The notes under the pieces: generated by a model
What the model was told of the DNA's origin: nothing
Databases searched by the model: none
Seen by the model: the letters and a program-made list of their open reading frames with translations, nothing else
Source: Pseudonocardia sp. T1-2H
GTDB taxonomy: Bacteria; Actinomycetota; Actinomycetes; Mycobacteriales; Pseudonocardiaceae
NCBI RefSeq assembly: GCF_038039215.1
Contig: NZ_JBBPCL010000001.1
Coordinates: 6,200,001 to 6,264,000, forward strand
Direction: 5' to 3'
DNA length: 64,000 nt
Translations under genes and position numbers: made by a program
Part shown: positions 8,801 to 18,486 of the stretch, one piece after another
How positions within the stretch are numbered: the stretch's first letter is position 1
Layout: each line of letters starts with the position of its first letter

Positions 8801-9087
8801 TCAGCCGGCCGGGAAGCGGTACCGGGTCCGGCTGTACGGGCCCTTGCCGAAGCCGAACGCCGTCGTCGGCTCGACGCGGAACACCAGCGCCAGGCCGTTG
8901 CCGCCGTCGAAACCACCGAGCGCTCCGGCAGCTCGGTCAGCGCCACCGTCGTGCCCGCGCCCGCGCGGAACAGCATCGGGTCCTAGGCGGGATCGGACAG
9001 GAGTTCGAGCCCGAGGACGTCGCGGTGGAAGGCCAGGATGCGGTCGCCGTCCCGGGCGGGGACACCCCGGAACCCAGCGCGGACATT
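8801..9087 (-). pseudogene. Remnant of a VOC/glyoxalase-family gene
   Basis: Reading the minus strand, VRAGFRGVPARDGDRILAFH followed by RDVLGLELLSDPA looks like the start of a vicinal-oxygen-chelate domain. An in-frame TAG follows (near 8982). The text then continues DPMLFRAGAGTTVALTELPE before shifting frame to GGFDGGNGLALVFRVEPTTA and ending FGFGKGPYSRTRYRFPAG. One stop, one frameshift and a short total length argue for decay. Unlike the other frameshifted genes here, a single base change does not restore it. Confidence 0.5.
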
Positions 9088-9097
9088 TCCCTCGCAA

Positions 9098-11747
9098 TCA
9101 CGCGCCTTCCGGAGGAAGGTCTCTCGAGCCCCGGCCGCGCCGGCGGAGCCACCAGCCGAGGCCGAGGGCGGCGATCCCGCCGCCGGCCGCCACGAGGGCG
9201 GTCCGGGGCCGGCGCTCCGCGGCGGCGGCCGGCTCGTCCGGCTCGTCGACCAGGGTGACGGTGCCCGCGTCGCCGTCGACCCGGACCCGGGCGCCGTCGG
9301 TGATCCGGCGGGTCGCGGCGCCGGTGCCGAGCACGGCGGGGATCCCGTACTCGCGGGCGACGATCGAGCTGTGGCTCAGCGGGCCGCCGATGTCCGTGAC
9401 GACGGCGGCGGCCATCGCGAAGAGCGGTGTCCAGGCGGGCGTCGTGATGCTCGCGACCAGCACGTCCCCGGGCCGCATCCGGCCGAGGTCCTGCGGCCCG
9501 GCGAGCACCCGCGCGGTGGCCACGGCCTGCCCTGCGCTCGCGCCGGTACCCCGTAGGACGTTCCCGGTCTGCTCCGCGGACGACGCCGGCAGCACCGCGT
9601 CGAACCGCTCCCAGTACGAGCCCCGGGGCAGCACCTGCGGAGGGGTGGCGCGGCGCCGTCCCCGCCAGAGCTCCTTGCGCTGCTCGACGGCTCCCGGTCG
9701 CCCCTGCAGCACCTCGTCGCGGCGCAGCCAGAAGACGTCGTCCGGGTCGTCGATCACCTTCTCCTCGACCAGCCGGCGGCCCAGCTCGCGCAGCATCCGG
9801 CGCAGCTGCGGCCACGCCAGGCCCACGTCCGCGAGGGCGTCCTCACGGACCGGGGCGATGTTCTGGGCCCACCGCAGCAGCCTGGTGAAGGTCCTGCGGC
9901 GCAGCGGGTCCAGCCTGGCCAGGACCTGCGCCGTGGCCGCCTCGCGACGGTCCGCGGAGGCGCGCTGCCGCTCGTGCGGGTCCGCCCCGCCGCCGCCCAG
10001 GTAGAACCGCACCGTGTCCAGCAGCGGGGTCGGGTCGTCGGCCGGGACGGGGTTGGCGAAGTCCATGTTGTAGAGCGTGTGGCCGTGGGCGTCGAGGTGG
10101 GCGCGGAGGCGGACGTCCCACTCCGGCCAGGGTTCGGTGCTCTGCCCGGCCAGCAGCGCGCGCGTCAGGTCGGGTGTCGTCCGCGCCCAGGCCGCGAGGT
10201 CGTACAGGGACTTCTCGGCGCGGATGGGCGCGCTGTCGAAGCCCAGCAGGAACGTCGCGGCGGGCGGGTCGCCGGGCCGCCGCACCAGGTGCTCGTAGAA
10301 CCAGGTGAAGACCACCTCGCTCGACGCGGCGATCGGGATGATGGTCTGGACCGCCGTGTAGTACTCCGTGCCCGCGTCCAGCAGCTCGACGACACCGGCC
10401 ATCAGCTCGTCCGTCGTCAGCTCGTCGAGAGGCCGGTCCGTCCAGCGCCGGACGACCTCGGCGTAGGCCGGGCGGGACCGCTCCCGCCACCGCACCTGCG
10501 CGCGGGCCTCGCCGTTCGAGCCGGCCAGGACCGGCAGGGCCGCCGGGCTGCGCAGCATGATCCGGGCCATCCCGGCGCGGGAGTAGCGGTAGTAGGCGTA
10601 GCCGTTGACGGTCGGGAGGCCCACGTCGCCGTCGCGCACGACGCCGGCGTCCAGCAGCTCGGTCATCAGCGCCTGCAGCGAGCGGGTGACCGAGCCGTCG
10701 ATCAGCTCCTCGAACAGCGGTGTGAGCGGGTCCGGCAGCTGCTCGACGATGCTCGCCCGCACGTAGATCGCCTTCGGGTCCGGCACCGGCCAGTCCGTCG
10801 GCGGCGCGGCCTCGGGCTCGGGCAGCGCGGTGACCGGGCGGGACTGCACGATCCGGAACGCGGTCCCGGAGCGGGCCCACTCGATGTCCTGCGGGCCGCC
10901 GAAGTGGTCCTCGATCCGGGTGCCGAGGGCCGTCAGCGTGGCCACCTGGTCGTCGGAGAGGACGGGTTCGGAGCGCAGGCCGGCCGGGACCGGCCGTTCC
11001 TCGGTGCCACGCCCGGTCGGGACGGTCATGACCGCCTTGTCCGCCGTGGTGCGGGAGCGCACCCGCCCGGTCTTCTTGTCCGCCACCGTGTCGTCCGTCG
11101 TCACCGAGCCGTTGGCCACGGACTCGCCGAGGCCCCACGCCGCGGAGATCACCGCCTCGTCACGACGCCCGGTGGTGGGGTTCGCCGTGAACAGGACCCC
11201 GGCCGCGTCCGCCTCGACCATCTCCTGGACGACGACGGCGAGCGCGATGTCCGCCGGACCGATCCCCTGCCGGGCGCGGTAGGCCATGGCGCGCTCCGTC
11301 CAGAGCGAGGCCCAGCATCTCCGGACCGCACCCAGCAGCTCGCCGCGGCCGTTGCCGACGTCGAGGTAGGTGTCCTGCTGGCCCGCGAAGCTCGCGCCCG
11401 CGAGATCCTCCGCGGTGGCCGAGGACCGGACCGCGACGGGACCCTCGCCGAGGGCCTTGCGGGAGGCCCGCAGCTCGCGGGCCATCGCGTCCGGGAACTT
11501 GACCGTGCCGAACAGGGCCCGGATCGCGGCCGACGCCGCGGCGAGATCCGGGCCGGCGGCGAGCTCGAGGATCGTCGGGCCGATCCCGCTCGCCTCGACG
11601 ACGGCGCGGTAGGCGTCCGTCGTGAGCACGAACCCGGGCGGCACGGGGAACCCCGCGCGGGTGAGCTCGCCGAGGTTCGCACCCTTGCCGCCCGCGACGT
11701 CGACGTCGTCGCGGGAGAAGCTCGTCGAAGCGACGGATGAACCGCAT
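9098..11747 (-). CDS. PEP synthase/rifampin phosphotransferase-like protein with C-terminal membrane anchor (one indel near the start)
   Basis: A protein of about 882 residues in the phosphoenolpyruvate-utilising family. The N-terminal PPDK ATP-grasp domain (GGKGANLGELTRAGFPVPPG, PVAVRSSATAEDLAGASFAG and VQSRPVTA) spans about 10-330. A helical middle region follows, then the swivelling phosphohistidine domain DIGGPLSHSSIVAREYGIPA with the catalytic His at about residue 805. This order matches PEP synthases and rifampin phosphotransferases. The C-terminus adds a transmembrane segment (ALVAAGGGIAALGLGWWL) and an Arg-rich tail, which I do not recall for this family. The true start is ATG 11747 (MRFIRRFDEL). 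One extra base near 11717 breaks the frame into SRDDVDVAGGKGA. Confidence 0.78.
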
Positions 11748-11855
11748 GCACGGCATTCTGCTATCGGCCCGGCGGGCGGCCCCGAGGAGGACGGCGGTGC
11801 ACCCGTCCGGGCCCATCGCGATCCCGCCGCGACCGTAACGACGGCCAGATCGGCG

Positions 11856-12576
11856 ATGAACGAGCGGCGCCTCGACGATCTCCTCTCGCCGGACGTCGTG
11901 CGTGCGGACACCTCGATCTTCCCGGACGACAGGCAGACGTTCGAACACGTCCTCGTCGACGGGGACATGGCCGCGAAGTTCAGCTTCGCCGGAGTCCTGC
12001 GGATCGCGGACGGGAGGATCGCGCGATGGTGGATGACGACCAAGCTGGTCTGCAAGGTCGGCTCCCCCATCACGCGATCCGGCCGCTGGCGTTCGACCGG
12101 GACATCAACTGCGTCCTCGCCCTGGAGTACTACGGTGGCGAGCTGCTCAGCGACGCCATCTCGCGCGCGATCCGGGACGGGGACAAGGGGCACCTCTTAT
12201 GGCGGCTCACCGCGCCGGCCTACTACCTCGCCACGCAACACAACCGGACCGTCAACGGGACGGCCGTCGAGTTCACCGCGGACTGCTCCTACCTGGACGT
12301 CCAACTCGGAACCCTGCGGGACGTCGACCGGATCGGACGATGGGACACCGACGACTCCGCCGGCCGTGCGGGCTGTGGGCGGACCGTCCGCGGATGTGGG
12401 AGGACCCGCAGGTCTGGCTGCACGGCTTCGCCGTCGAGACGGCCGGCACGTTCGACCTCGACGCCGAGCTCAAGATCTGGCTCTCCGGGATGTCGATGCC
12501 GATCGTCAAACAGTTCGGGAAGGGCGTCGACGTCTACGAGGTCCAGGCTCTGATGAGCACCTACGTGGGGCGGTAG
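11856..12576 (+). pseudogene. Frame-disrupted hypothetical gene(s), first part SnoaL-like
   Basis: Coding-looking text runs through three frames. From 11856: MNERRLDDLLSPDVVRADTS and FEHVLVDGDMAAKFSFAGVL, then IADGRIARWW, which resembles the end of a SnoaL/NTF2-like domain. From about 12066: AFDRDINCVLALEYYGGELL and LLWRLTAPAYYLATQHNRTV, of unknown family. From about 12400 to the stop at 12576: MWEDPQVWLHGFAVETAGTF and MSMPIVKQFGKGVDVYEVQA. At least two indels are needed to join the parts, so this may be one damaged gene, two, or a multiply misread one. I assign no function. Confidence 0.4.
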
Positions 12577-12709
12577 CCGGGGCCTCGGGGAACCGGACGC
12601 CGTGACGACGGCACGGACGGTTCGACCGCGTCGTCACCGGTGCGAAGCCGAGGCCCGGCCGTGACCTGAGGCGGTCAGACTTCTGCTCCCGCCACCCCAG
12701 GAGGACGTC

Positions 12710-12877
12710 ATCACCGCCATCGCCGCAGCCGTCCTGTTCGCCGTCGCCCTCGTCCTGCACCTCGCGAGCCTGTCCCTCGGTCCGCTCGACGCGACCGCTT
12801 TCCTGCTCGGCGGGCTGCTCCTCACCGCCCTGCACCTGGCCGGCATCGGCACCGCGCGGAGGACCAGGCGCCGCTGA
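12710..12877 (+). CDS. Small two-helix membrane protein
   Basis: About 55 residues: ITAIAAAVLFAVALVLHLAS, then LGPLDATAFLLGGLLLTALH ending TARRTRRR. Two hydrophobic helices are joined by a short loop and closed by a basic tail. A strong AGGAGG (12699-12704) sits five bases before the ATC at 12710, but no ATG/GTG/TTG exists at this position. Either a rare ATC start is used or a base is miscalled. I recall similar small proteins as common in actinobacteria. Function unknown. Confidence 0.45.
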   Translation: MTAIAAAVLFAVALVLHLASLSLGPLDATAFLLGGLLLTALHLAGIGTARRTRRR

Positions 12878-12988
12878 CCCGGGGCACGAGGGTCCCGGCC
12901 GCGCTCTCGGCCGCGCGCCCACCAGTTCCACGCGCGTGGTCGACCGCGCGCGTCGCGCCGGATCCCGCGCGTCGAACGCGGCCGGCCG

Positions 12989-14290
12989 TCAGCGCCGCTC
13001 GCGCCGCCTGCGGACGGCCTCGCGGATCCGGGCACGGGCCGAACGCAGGCCCCGGCCCACCGCGTCCCGCAGGGCCGCGGTGGCGATCGCCACCGGGCTG
13101 GGGCCGGACCCGACCTCGGGTGCCGTGCCGGTCCGGGCGGTCTCGTCGACGGCGTCGGCGAACTGCTCGAACATCCGCCGGCTGACGTCGCCCGCCAGCG
13201 CCCGGCCGAACTGGGCGATCCGGCCGGAGAGGTAGAGCTGCGCGTCCGCCTGCAGACGCGTCCCGCCCTCCGCCCCTTCGTCGGGGACGGCCGCCAGCGT
13301 GATCACGGCCTGGGTGGCGCTGCCGCTCTTGTCCGCGCCCTGGGCGAGGACCTTCATCCGGTGGTCGTCGCGATCATGCTCGACGACCTGGGCCAGGCCC
13401 TCGAAGGACAGCTTGACCGGCCCGAGCGCGATGGTGGCCCGGCCCCGGTACCGGTCGTCCCCGAGCACCTCGACGAGCTGCGCGCCGGGCAGGCACCGGG
13501 CGAGCTGGTCGAAGTCCTCGAGGACCGGCCACACGTCGTCGATCGGTGAGGACAGCGCGCTGGTCACCGAGACGGTTGCGGACGGCGCCCCGACGGGGAT
13601 GCGCACCTCGGTCGGCAGGGCCGGCCCGGTCTCCACGCCCTCGTCGTCGGCGCTGCCCGCCGGACCCCTGCCGCCGCCCCGGCCGACCAGGGTGCGGGCG
13701 CCGCAGTTTCCCGGCGCGGGCGGGCCGTCCGGGTACGCCTCCGCGACGTCCGAGACCGCCGCGAGGATGCCGCGGTAGCCGGTGCACCGGCAGAGCACCC
13801 CGGACATCTGCTCCGGGAGCTCCTCCTCGGTCTCTCCCGGCGGGTTCGCGAGCAGGTCGTAGCTGCTCATCAGCATGCCGGGGGTGCAGAAGCCGCACTG
13901 CAGACCGTGGTGCGCGGAGAAGGCCTGCTGCAGCGGGTGCTGCTCCTCGGCGGTGCCGAGGCCCTCGACGGTCACGATCTCCGCTCCGTCGCACTGCACG
14001 GCGAACAGGAGACACGCGCGGGCGGCGTCGCCGTCGACGAGCACGGTGCACATCCCGCAGACCCCGTGCTCGCACCCGAGGTGGGTGCCGGTCAGCCCGA
14101 GGTGCTCACGCAGGACGTCCGCCAGGTGCACCCGGGCCGGTACCGAGACGGTGACCTCGGCGCCGTTGACCGTCATCGAGACCTCGGCCAGCTCGCCGGC
14201 GGGGATCTTCTCGGCACGCGGACGCGGGCGGTGCGACGCGCGCGCGTCCGCGTCCGCCGTGCTTGCGGTCCGGTCGTCGAGCTGGGTCAT
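12989..14290 (-). CDS. Fused molybdenum hydroxylase small subunit (CoxS) and CoxG/SRPBCC protein
   Basis: A 433-residue fusion. Residues 38-185 form the [2Fe-2S] small subunit: Cys73, Cys78, Cys81 and Cys93 bind the plant-type cluster, and Cys132, Cys135, Cys167 and Cys169 (CGFCTPGM, CRCTGY) bind the proximal cluster. A Gly/Asp-rich linker (about 190-230) joins a CoxG-type SRPBCC domain at about 235-385 (LSSPIDDVWPVLEDFDQLAR, CLPGAQLVEV, YLSGRIAQFGRALAGDVSRR), followed by an Arg-rich tail. CoxG in carboxydotrophs is thought to help recruit the enzyme to the membrane. It is the last gene of its operon, 45 nt after the FAD subunit. No frame anomaly occurs at the junction, so the fusion looks real. 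Confidence 0.88.
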   Translation of the reverse strand: MTQLDDRTASTADADARASHRPRPRAEKIPAGELAEVSMTVNGAEVTVSVPARVHLADVLREHLGLTGTHLGCEHGVCGMCTVLVDGDAARACLLFAVQCDGAEIVTVEGLGTAEEQHPLQQAFSAHHGLQCGFCTPGMLMSSYDLLANPPGETEEELPEQMSGVLCRCTGYRGILAAVSDVAEAYPDGPPAPGNCGARTLVGRGGGRGPAGSADDEGVETGPALPTEVRIPVGAPSATVSVTSALSSPIDDVWPVLEDFDQLARCLPGAQLVEVLGDDRYRGRATIALGPVKLSFEGLAQVVEHDRDDHRMKVLAQGADKSGSATQAVITLAAVPDEGAEGGTRLQADAQLYLSGRIAQFGRALAGDVSRRMFEQFADAVDETARTGTAPEVGSGPSPVAIATAALRDAVGRGLRSARARIREAVRRRRERR

Positions 14291-14335
14291 GCGGAAACTC
14301 CTCGGAGAAGATGCGCCGTGAGCGGGTCAGGTGGG

Positions 14336-15226
14336 CTAGGGGCGGCCGGAGGCGCGGGAACCGCGGGCGCGGCGCAGGCCCTTGGCCAGCTCCCGGGCAG
14401 CGAGCACGCCGAACAGTCGGCGGCGGTAGCCGGTCGAGCCGTGGGTGTCGCCGCCGGTGTCGACGAGCTCGGCGGCCAGCTCCGCGGCGCCCCCGCGGAG
14501 CTCGCGCTCGACGTCGTCCGCGTCCGCGGCGGCCCGGACCAGGTCGGTGACCTCGCGGAACGCCGGGCGGTCCGAGATCCCGAAGCCGGTCAGCCGGGCG
14601 TCGGTGACGGCGCCGTCCTCGGACACGGTGACGGCCGTGGCCACCCCGGCCAGCGCGAAGTCGCCGTGCCGGCGCGCGATCTCGGCGAACCCGAAACCCT
14701 CACCCGGCGCGGCCACCGGGAACTCGGCGGCCACGACGACGTCCTCCGGGGTCACCGCGGTCGTCATCGCCCCGACGAAGAACTCCCTCGCGCCGAGGGT
14801 GCGCCGGCCCCCGGGGCCGGCGACCTCGATCTTCGCCCCGACGCAGCACGCGACGGCGGGGAGCTCCGCCGCGGGGTCCGCGTGGGCGAGGCTGCCGCAC
14901 ACGGTCCCCCGGCTGCGCAGCTCCCGGTGCCCGACGAAGGGCAGTGCGAGACCGAGGAGCGGCACCGCGCGGGCCTCCGCCGACCGTTCCACCGTGCGCT
15001 GGCGGACCGCGGCGCCGATCCGCAGCCCGCCGGCCGACGCGCCGTACCCGTGGAGCTCCTCGACGGCGGTGACGTCGACGAGGGTCGCCGGCCGGCCCAG
15101 CCGCATGGCCAGGACCGGGACCAGCGACTGCCCGCCGGCAAGCACCTTCCCGTCCCCGCCGGACAGCTCGTCGAGGACGTCGTCGAGGTCGGCGGGGCGC
15201 ACGTAGGCGAAGGGTGCTGCTTTCAC
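14336..15226 (-). CDS. Molybdenum hydroxylase FAD-binding medium subunit (CoxM/XdhB type), set 1
   Basis: A 296-residue subunit that passes electrons from the iron-sulfur clusters to an acceptor through FAD. FAD motifs AGGQSLVP and GTVCGSLAHADPAAELPA are clear, with ARRHGDFALAGVA in the C-terminal half. Its length lacks the [4Fe-4S] insertion of 4-hydroxybenzoyl-CoA reductase. The GTG start at 15226 (VKAAPFAYVRPADLDD) follows GAAGG. Upstream the frame is artificially open into the enoyl-CoA hydratase-like gene because of an indel there; the two are separate genes 37 nt apart. Confidence 0.9.
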   Translation of the reverse strand: MKAAPFAYVRPADLDDVLDELSGGDGKVLAGGQSLVPVLAMRLGRPATLVDVTAVEELHGYGASAGGLRIGAAVRQRTVERSAEARAVPLLGLALPFVGHRELRSRGTVCGSLAHADPAAELPAVACCVGAKIEVAGPGGRRTLGAREFFVGAMTTAVTPEDVVVAAEFPVAAPGEGFGFAEIARRHGDFALAGVATAVTVSEDGAVTDARLTGFGISDRPAFREVTDLVRAAADADDVERELRGGAAELAAELVDTGGDTHGSTGYRRRLFGVLAARELAKGLRRARGSRASGRP

Positions 15227-15263
15227 GAGGGACCTTCCCTGAATGGTCTGGGCGCGGGGCGGC

Positions 15264-16042
15264 TCAGCGCCCGGTGAACTCCGGCTTGCGCTTCTCGCCG
15301 AACGCCTTGACGCCCTCGGCGAAGTCGTTCGTCGAGCGCAGCATCGCGTAGGCCTTCCGCTCCAGGTCGATGCCGGTGTAGAGCGGCGCGTCGATGCCCT
15401 TGTCGAGCACCTCCTTCGCGGTCCGCTGGGCGGCGGGGAGAAGTTCGCCATCTTCGCGGCCAGCTGCTCGACCGCCGCGTACAGCGCGTCCCGGTCGTCG
15501 TGCAGCTCGGCGACGATGCCCCAATCCAGCGCCTGCTGGGCCTGGATCCGGGTGGCGGTCATGATGTGGAACTTCGCCCGGGACAGCCCGATCAGGCGGG
15601 ACAGGCGCTGGGTGCCGCCCGAACCGGGGATCATGCCGAGGTTCATCTCCGGCAGCGCGAACTGGCTGCGCGGGGTGGCCAGCCGGATGTCGCAGGACAG
15701 CACCATCTCCAGCCCCACGCCGAAGCAGTAGCCGTCGATCGCCGCGATGACGGGCTTGGTGCTGCGCGCCGGCGCGGTGACGTTGTGGCCCAGGTCGGTG
15801 AAGTCGATCGGGTCGACCTCCATGAACCCGGCGATGTCCCCGCCCGAGGTGAAGTGCTCCCCGTCGCTGCGGACGACGACGACGCGGATGTCCTTGTCGG
15901 CGTCGATCTCCGCGAAGCGGTCCGCGACGAGCTGCCGCATCTGCCAGGTGACGACGGTGTACTTGCCGTGCGACAGCGTCAGGTACGCGACGCGCCCGTC
16001 CGCGCTCCGCTCGAGCAGGACGTCTCCGCCGGTCAGCGCCAT
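15264..16042 (-). CDS. Enoyl-CoA hydratase/isomerase family protein (one indel)
   Basis: A crotonase-fold protein of 259 residues once corrected. Oxyanion-hole segments HFTSGGDIAGF and GYCFGVGLEMVLSCD are present, and FALPEMNLGMIPGSGGTQRL supplies the first catalytic Glu. At the position of the second hydratase Glu the sequence reads SRAKFHIMT, so this may be an isomerase or hydrolase rather than a hydratase. A C4 run at 15435-15438 needs one more C to join the end (AAQRTAKEVLDKGIDAPLYT, then KRKPEFTGR). The ATG lies one base after the coxL stop, so translation is coupled. Its place between molybdenum hydroxylase genes implies a CoA-thioester substrate. Confidence 0.85.
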
Positions 16043-16043
16043 G

Positions 16044-18486
16044 TCAGTGGGTCTCCTTCGTGGTGGTGTTCTCGAAAAGTTGGTGCAGCACCTCGCCGTG
16101 CAGGGGCAGGCGGGTGATCTCGATGCCGTGCGGGCTCAGCGCGTCCGCGACGGCGTTGGCGAACGCGACCGGGAAGCTCATCGAGGAGCCCTCGCCGCAG
16201 CCCTTGGCTCCCAGGGGCGTGAGCGGCGACGGGCTGACGATGTGGTCGGTGCGCAGGTCGTAGCCGGCCTCGGCGCTGGTGGGGCACAGGTAGTCGAGGA
16301 AGGTGGCCGAGGTCGGCTGGCCCGAGTCGGCGTAGGTGAACTCCTCGTACATGGCCCCGCCGAGCGCATGCGTGAGCGCGCCGTGCACCTGCCCGTCCAG
16401 CAGCTGCTGGTTGAGCACGGTGCCGGCGTCGTGCACGGACGAGACGCGGTCCACGGTGATCTCGAGGGTGTCCGGGTCGATCCGCACCGCGACGACTCGG
16501 CGACGAACCCGTAGCACAGCGAGGAGTTGATCTTGTCGTCCTTCGTGGCCGCCCGGACCTCCCGCGGGGTGAACGCGGCCTCCTCGTAGAGCCTCGCGGA
16601 CACGCCCTCGGGCAGGGCCCCGGGATCCCAGTGCACGACTCCCGCGGCGTGCCGGAACAGCACCGCGCGCTCCGGGTCGTCGCGGTGGCGGACCTTCCCG
16701 TCGACGAGCTCGAGCTCCTCGGGAGGCAGGTCCAGCAGCACCGAGCCCGCCGCGCGGACCGTCGCCGCGATCCGGTCCGCGGCCTCGACCACCGCGCTGG
16801 TCACCAGCGGCGCGAACCGGGAGGAGTAGCTGCCCGAGGTGACCGTCCACGGCGTCGTGCTCGTGTCCATGTCGACGACGGCCCGCACCTGCTCCTCGGG
16901 CAGACCCAGCCGGCGCGCGGCGATCGACCGGGCGACCGTGGCGTGCCCCTGCCCCTGGGGGACGCTGCCGAGCATGACGGTGACCAGACCCTGCATGTCG
17001 ACCGAGATCCGGACGTGCTCGGTCGAGCCGGACTTGTCCCGGCCGGGCTTGCGGTCCTCCGCGGGGGTCGCGAGGCCGACGTAGCCGATGTTCGTGCCCG
17101 AGGGGTCCACGACGAGGCCGACCCCGATGCCGTAGTAGGCGCCCTCGGCGCGCGCCGCGGCCTGCCGGGCCCGCAGCTCGTCGAGCCCGGCGTTCTTCAC
17201 CGCGAGGTCCAGGGCGGCCGGGTAGTCCCCGGAGTCGTAGACGCCGCCGGTGGGCGTCTCGTACGGGAAGTGGTCGACGAGGTTCTGCCGGCGCACCTCC
17301 ACCACGTCCCGCCCGGTGGCCGCGGCCACGGCGTCCATCAGCCGTTCCAGGCCGAAGTAGAGCTGCTGGCCGCCGAAACCGCGGTTCAGCCCGGTCGGCA
17401 TGGTGTTGGTGACCACCGCCCGCGCCCGGATCTCGACCGCGCCGATCCGGTACGCGCCGGTGATGTTGCCGAAGCAGCGGTAGAGCGTCGACGGCTCGGG
17501 CGGACGCAGGTAGGCGCCGACGTTGTCGACCAGGTCGACCTTGAGCGCGGTGACCGTGCCGTCGTCCGCGACGGCCGCGGAGAACCGCATGGCCCGGTCG
17601 GCGCCCGAGGCACTGGCGAGGAGGTGCTCGATCCTGTCCTCGGTCCAGCGCACCGGGGTGCCGGCGTGCTTCGACGCCAGCGCCATCAGCACCACGTACG
17701 GGTAGATGCCCGCCTTGATGCCGAAGCTGCCACCGATGTCGGCGGGCACGTGGAGCCGGACGCGGGAGGTCGGGATGCCGAGGGCACCGGCCATGACCGG
17801 CACCATGGTGAACGGGCCGTGGAAGTTCGCCCACGTCTCGACCGCAGGCCCGTCGGCCGTGTCCTGCCAGTTCGCGATGACCGAGTAGCACTCCATCGGG
17901 ACCGAGGAGTAGCGCGGGAAGTCGTAGTCCGCCTCGACGACGTGCGCCGCGTCGGTGAAGGCCTGCTCCACCGGCCCGAACGAGAAGGTGCGGTCCGTGG
18001 CGACGTTGTCCCCCGCCTCCTCGTGGAGCACCGGTGCGTCCGGCAGGAGCGCCGGGCGGGGGGCCACGACCGCGTCGAGCGACTCGTACTCCACGGCGAC
18101 CAGCTCGGCGGCGTCCTCGGCGGTGTAGCGGTCCGAGGCGACCACGACGGCGATCGGCTCGCCGACGAAGCGGACCTTGTCGACGGCCGTCGGGTAGTAG
18201 GCCATCGGCGTCGTCGTCGAGAGGGGAAGGGCCGCACGGCGGCCCGGACCTCCTCCGGCCCGATCACGGCCGCGACACCGGGTTGCGCGCGGGCGCGGCT
18301 GAGATCGACCGAAACGAGGCGGGCGTGGGGCTGCGTGGAGCGCACGACGGTGGCCACCAGGGTCCCCGGCAGGGGATCCATGTCGTCGAGGAACCGACCG
18401 CCGCCGGTGACGAGCGCGGCGTCCTCAACGCGGGCCGGGTTCCAGCGGGGCGTGCCGCCCTCCGTCACCGGGGCATGGTCAGCCAC
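16044..18486 (-). CDS. Molybdenum hydroxylase large subunit (CoxL/XdhA type), set 1 (two indels)
   Basis: An 814-residue molybdopterin-cytosine-dinucleotide subunit after correction. Motifs: GGRFLDDMDPLPG at the N-terminus, DIGGSFGIKAG near residue 255, GLNRGFGGQQLYFGLERLMD near 368 and GAKGCGEGSSMS near 762, the last carrying the base Glu. The carbon monoxide dehydrogenase loop AYXCSFR is absent, so CO is not its substrate. Two missing bases break the frame: in a G4 run at 18223-18226 and near 16496. The GTG start overlaps the end of the acyl-CoA ligase gene (GTGGCTGA). Context suggests hydroxylation of a CoA-activated acid, perhaps an aromatic one. Confidence 0.85.

Noticed and set aside
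14336..16042. Apparent 568-residue fusion of enoyl-CoA hydratase and Mo hydroxylase FAD subunit
   Set aside because: The fusion is produced by a one-base deletion in the run at 15435-15438. The natural hydratase end and the GTG start of the FAD subunit with its own ribosome site are both visible.
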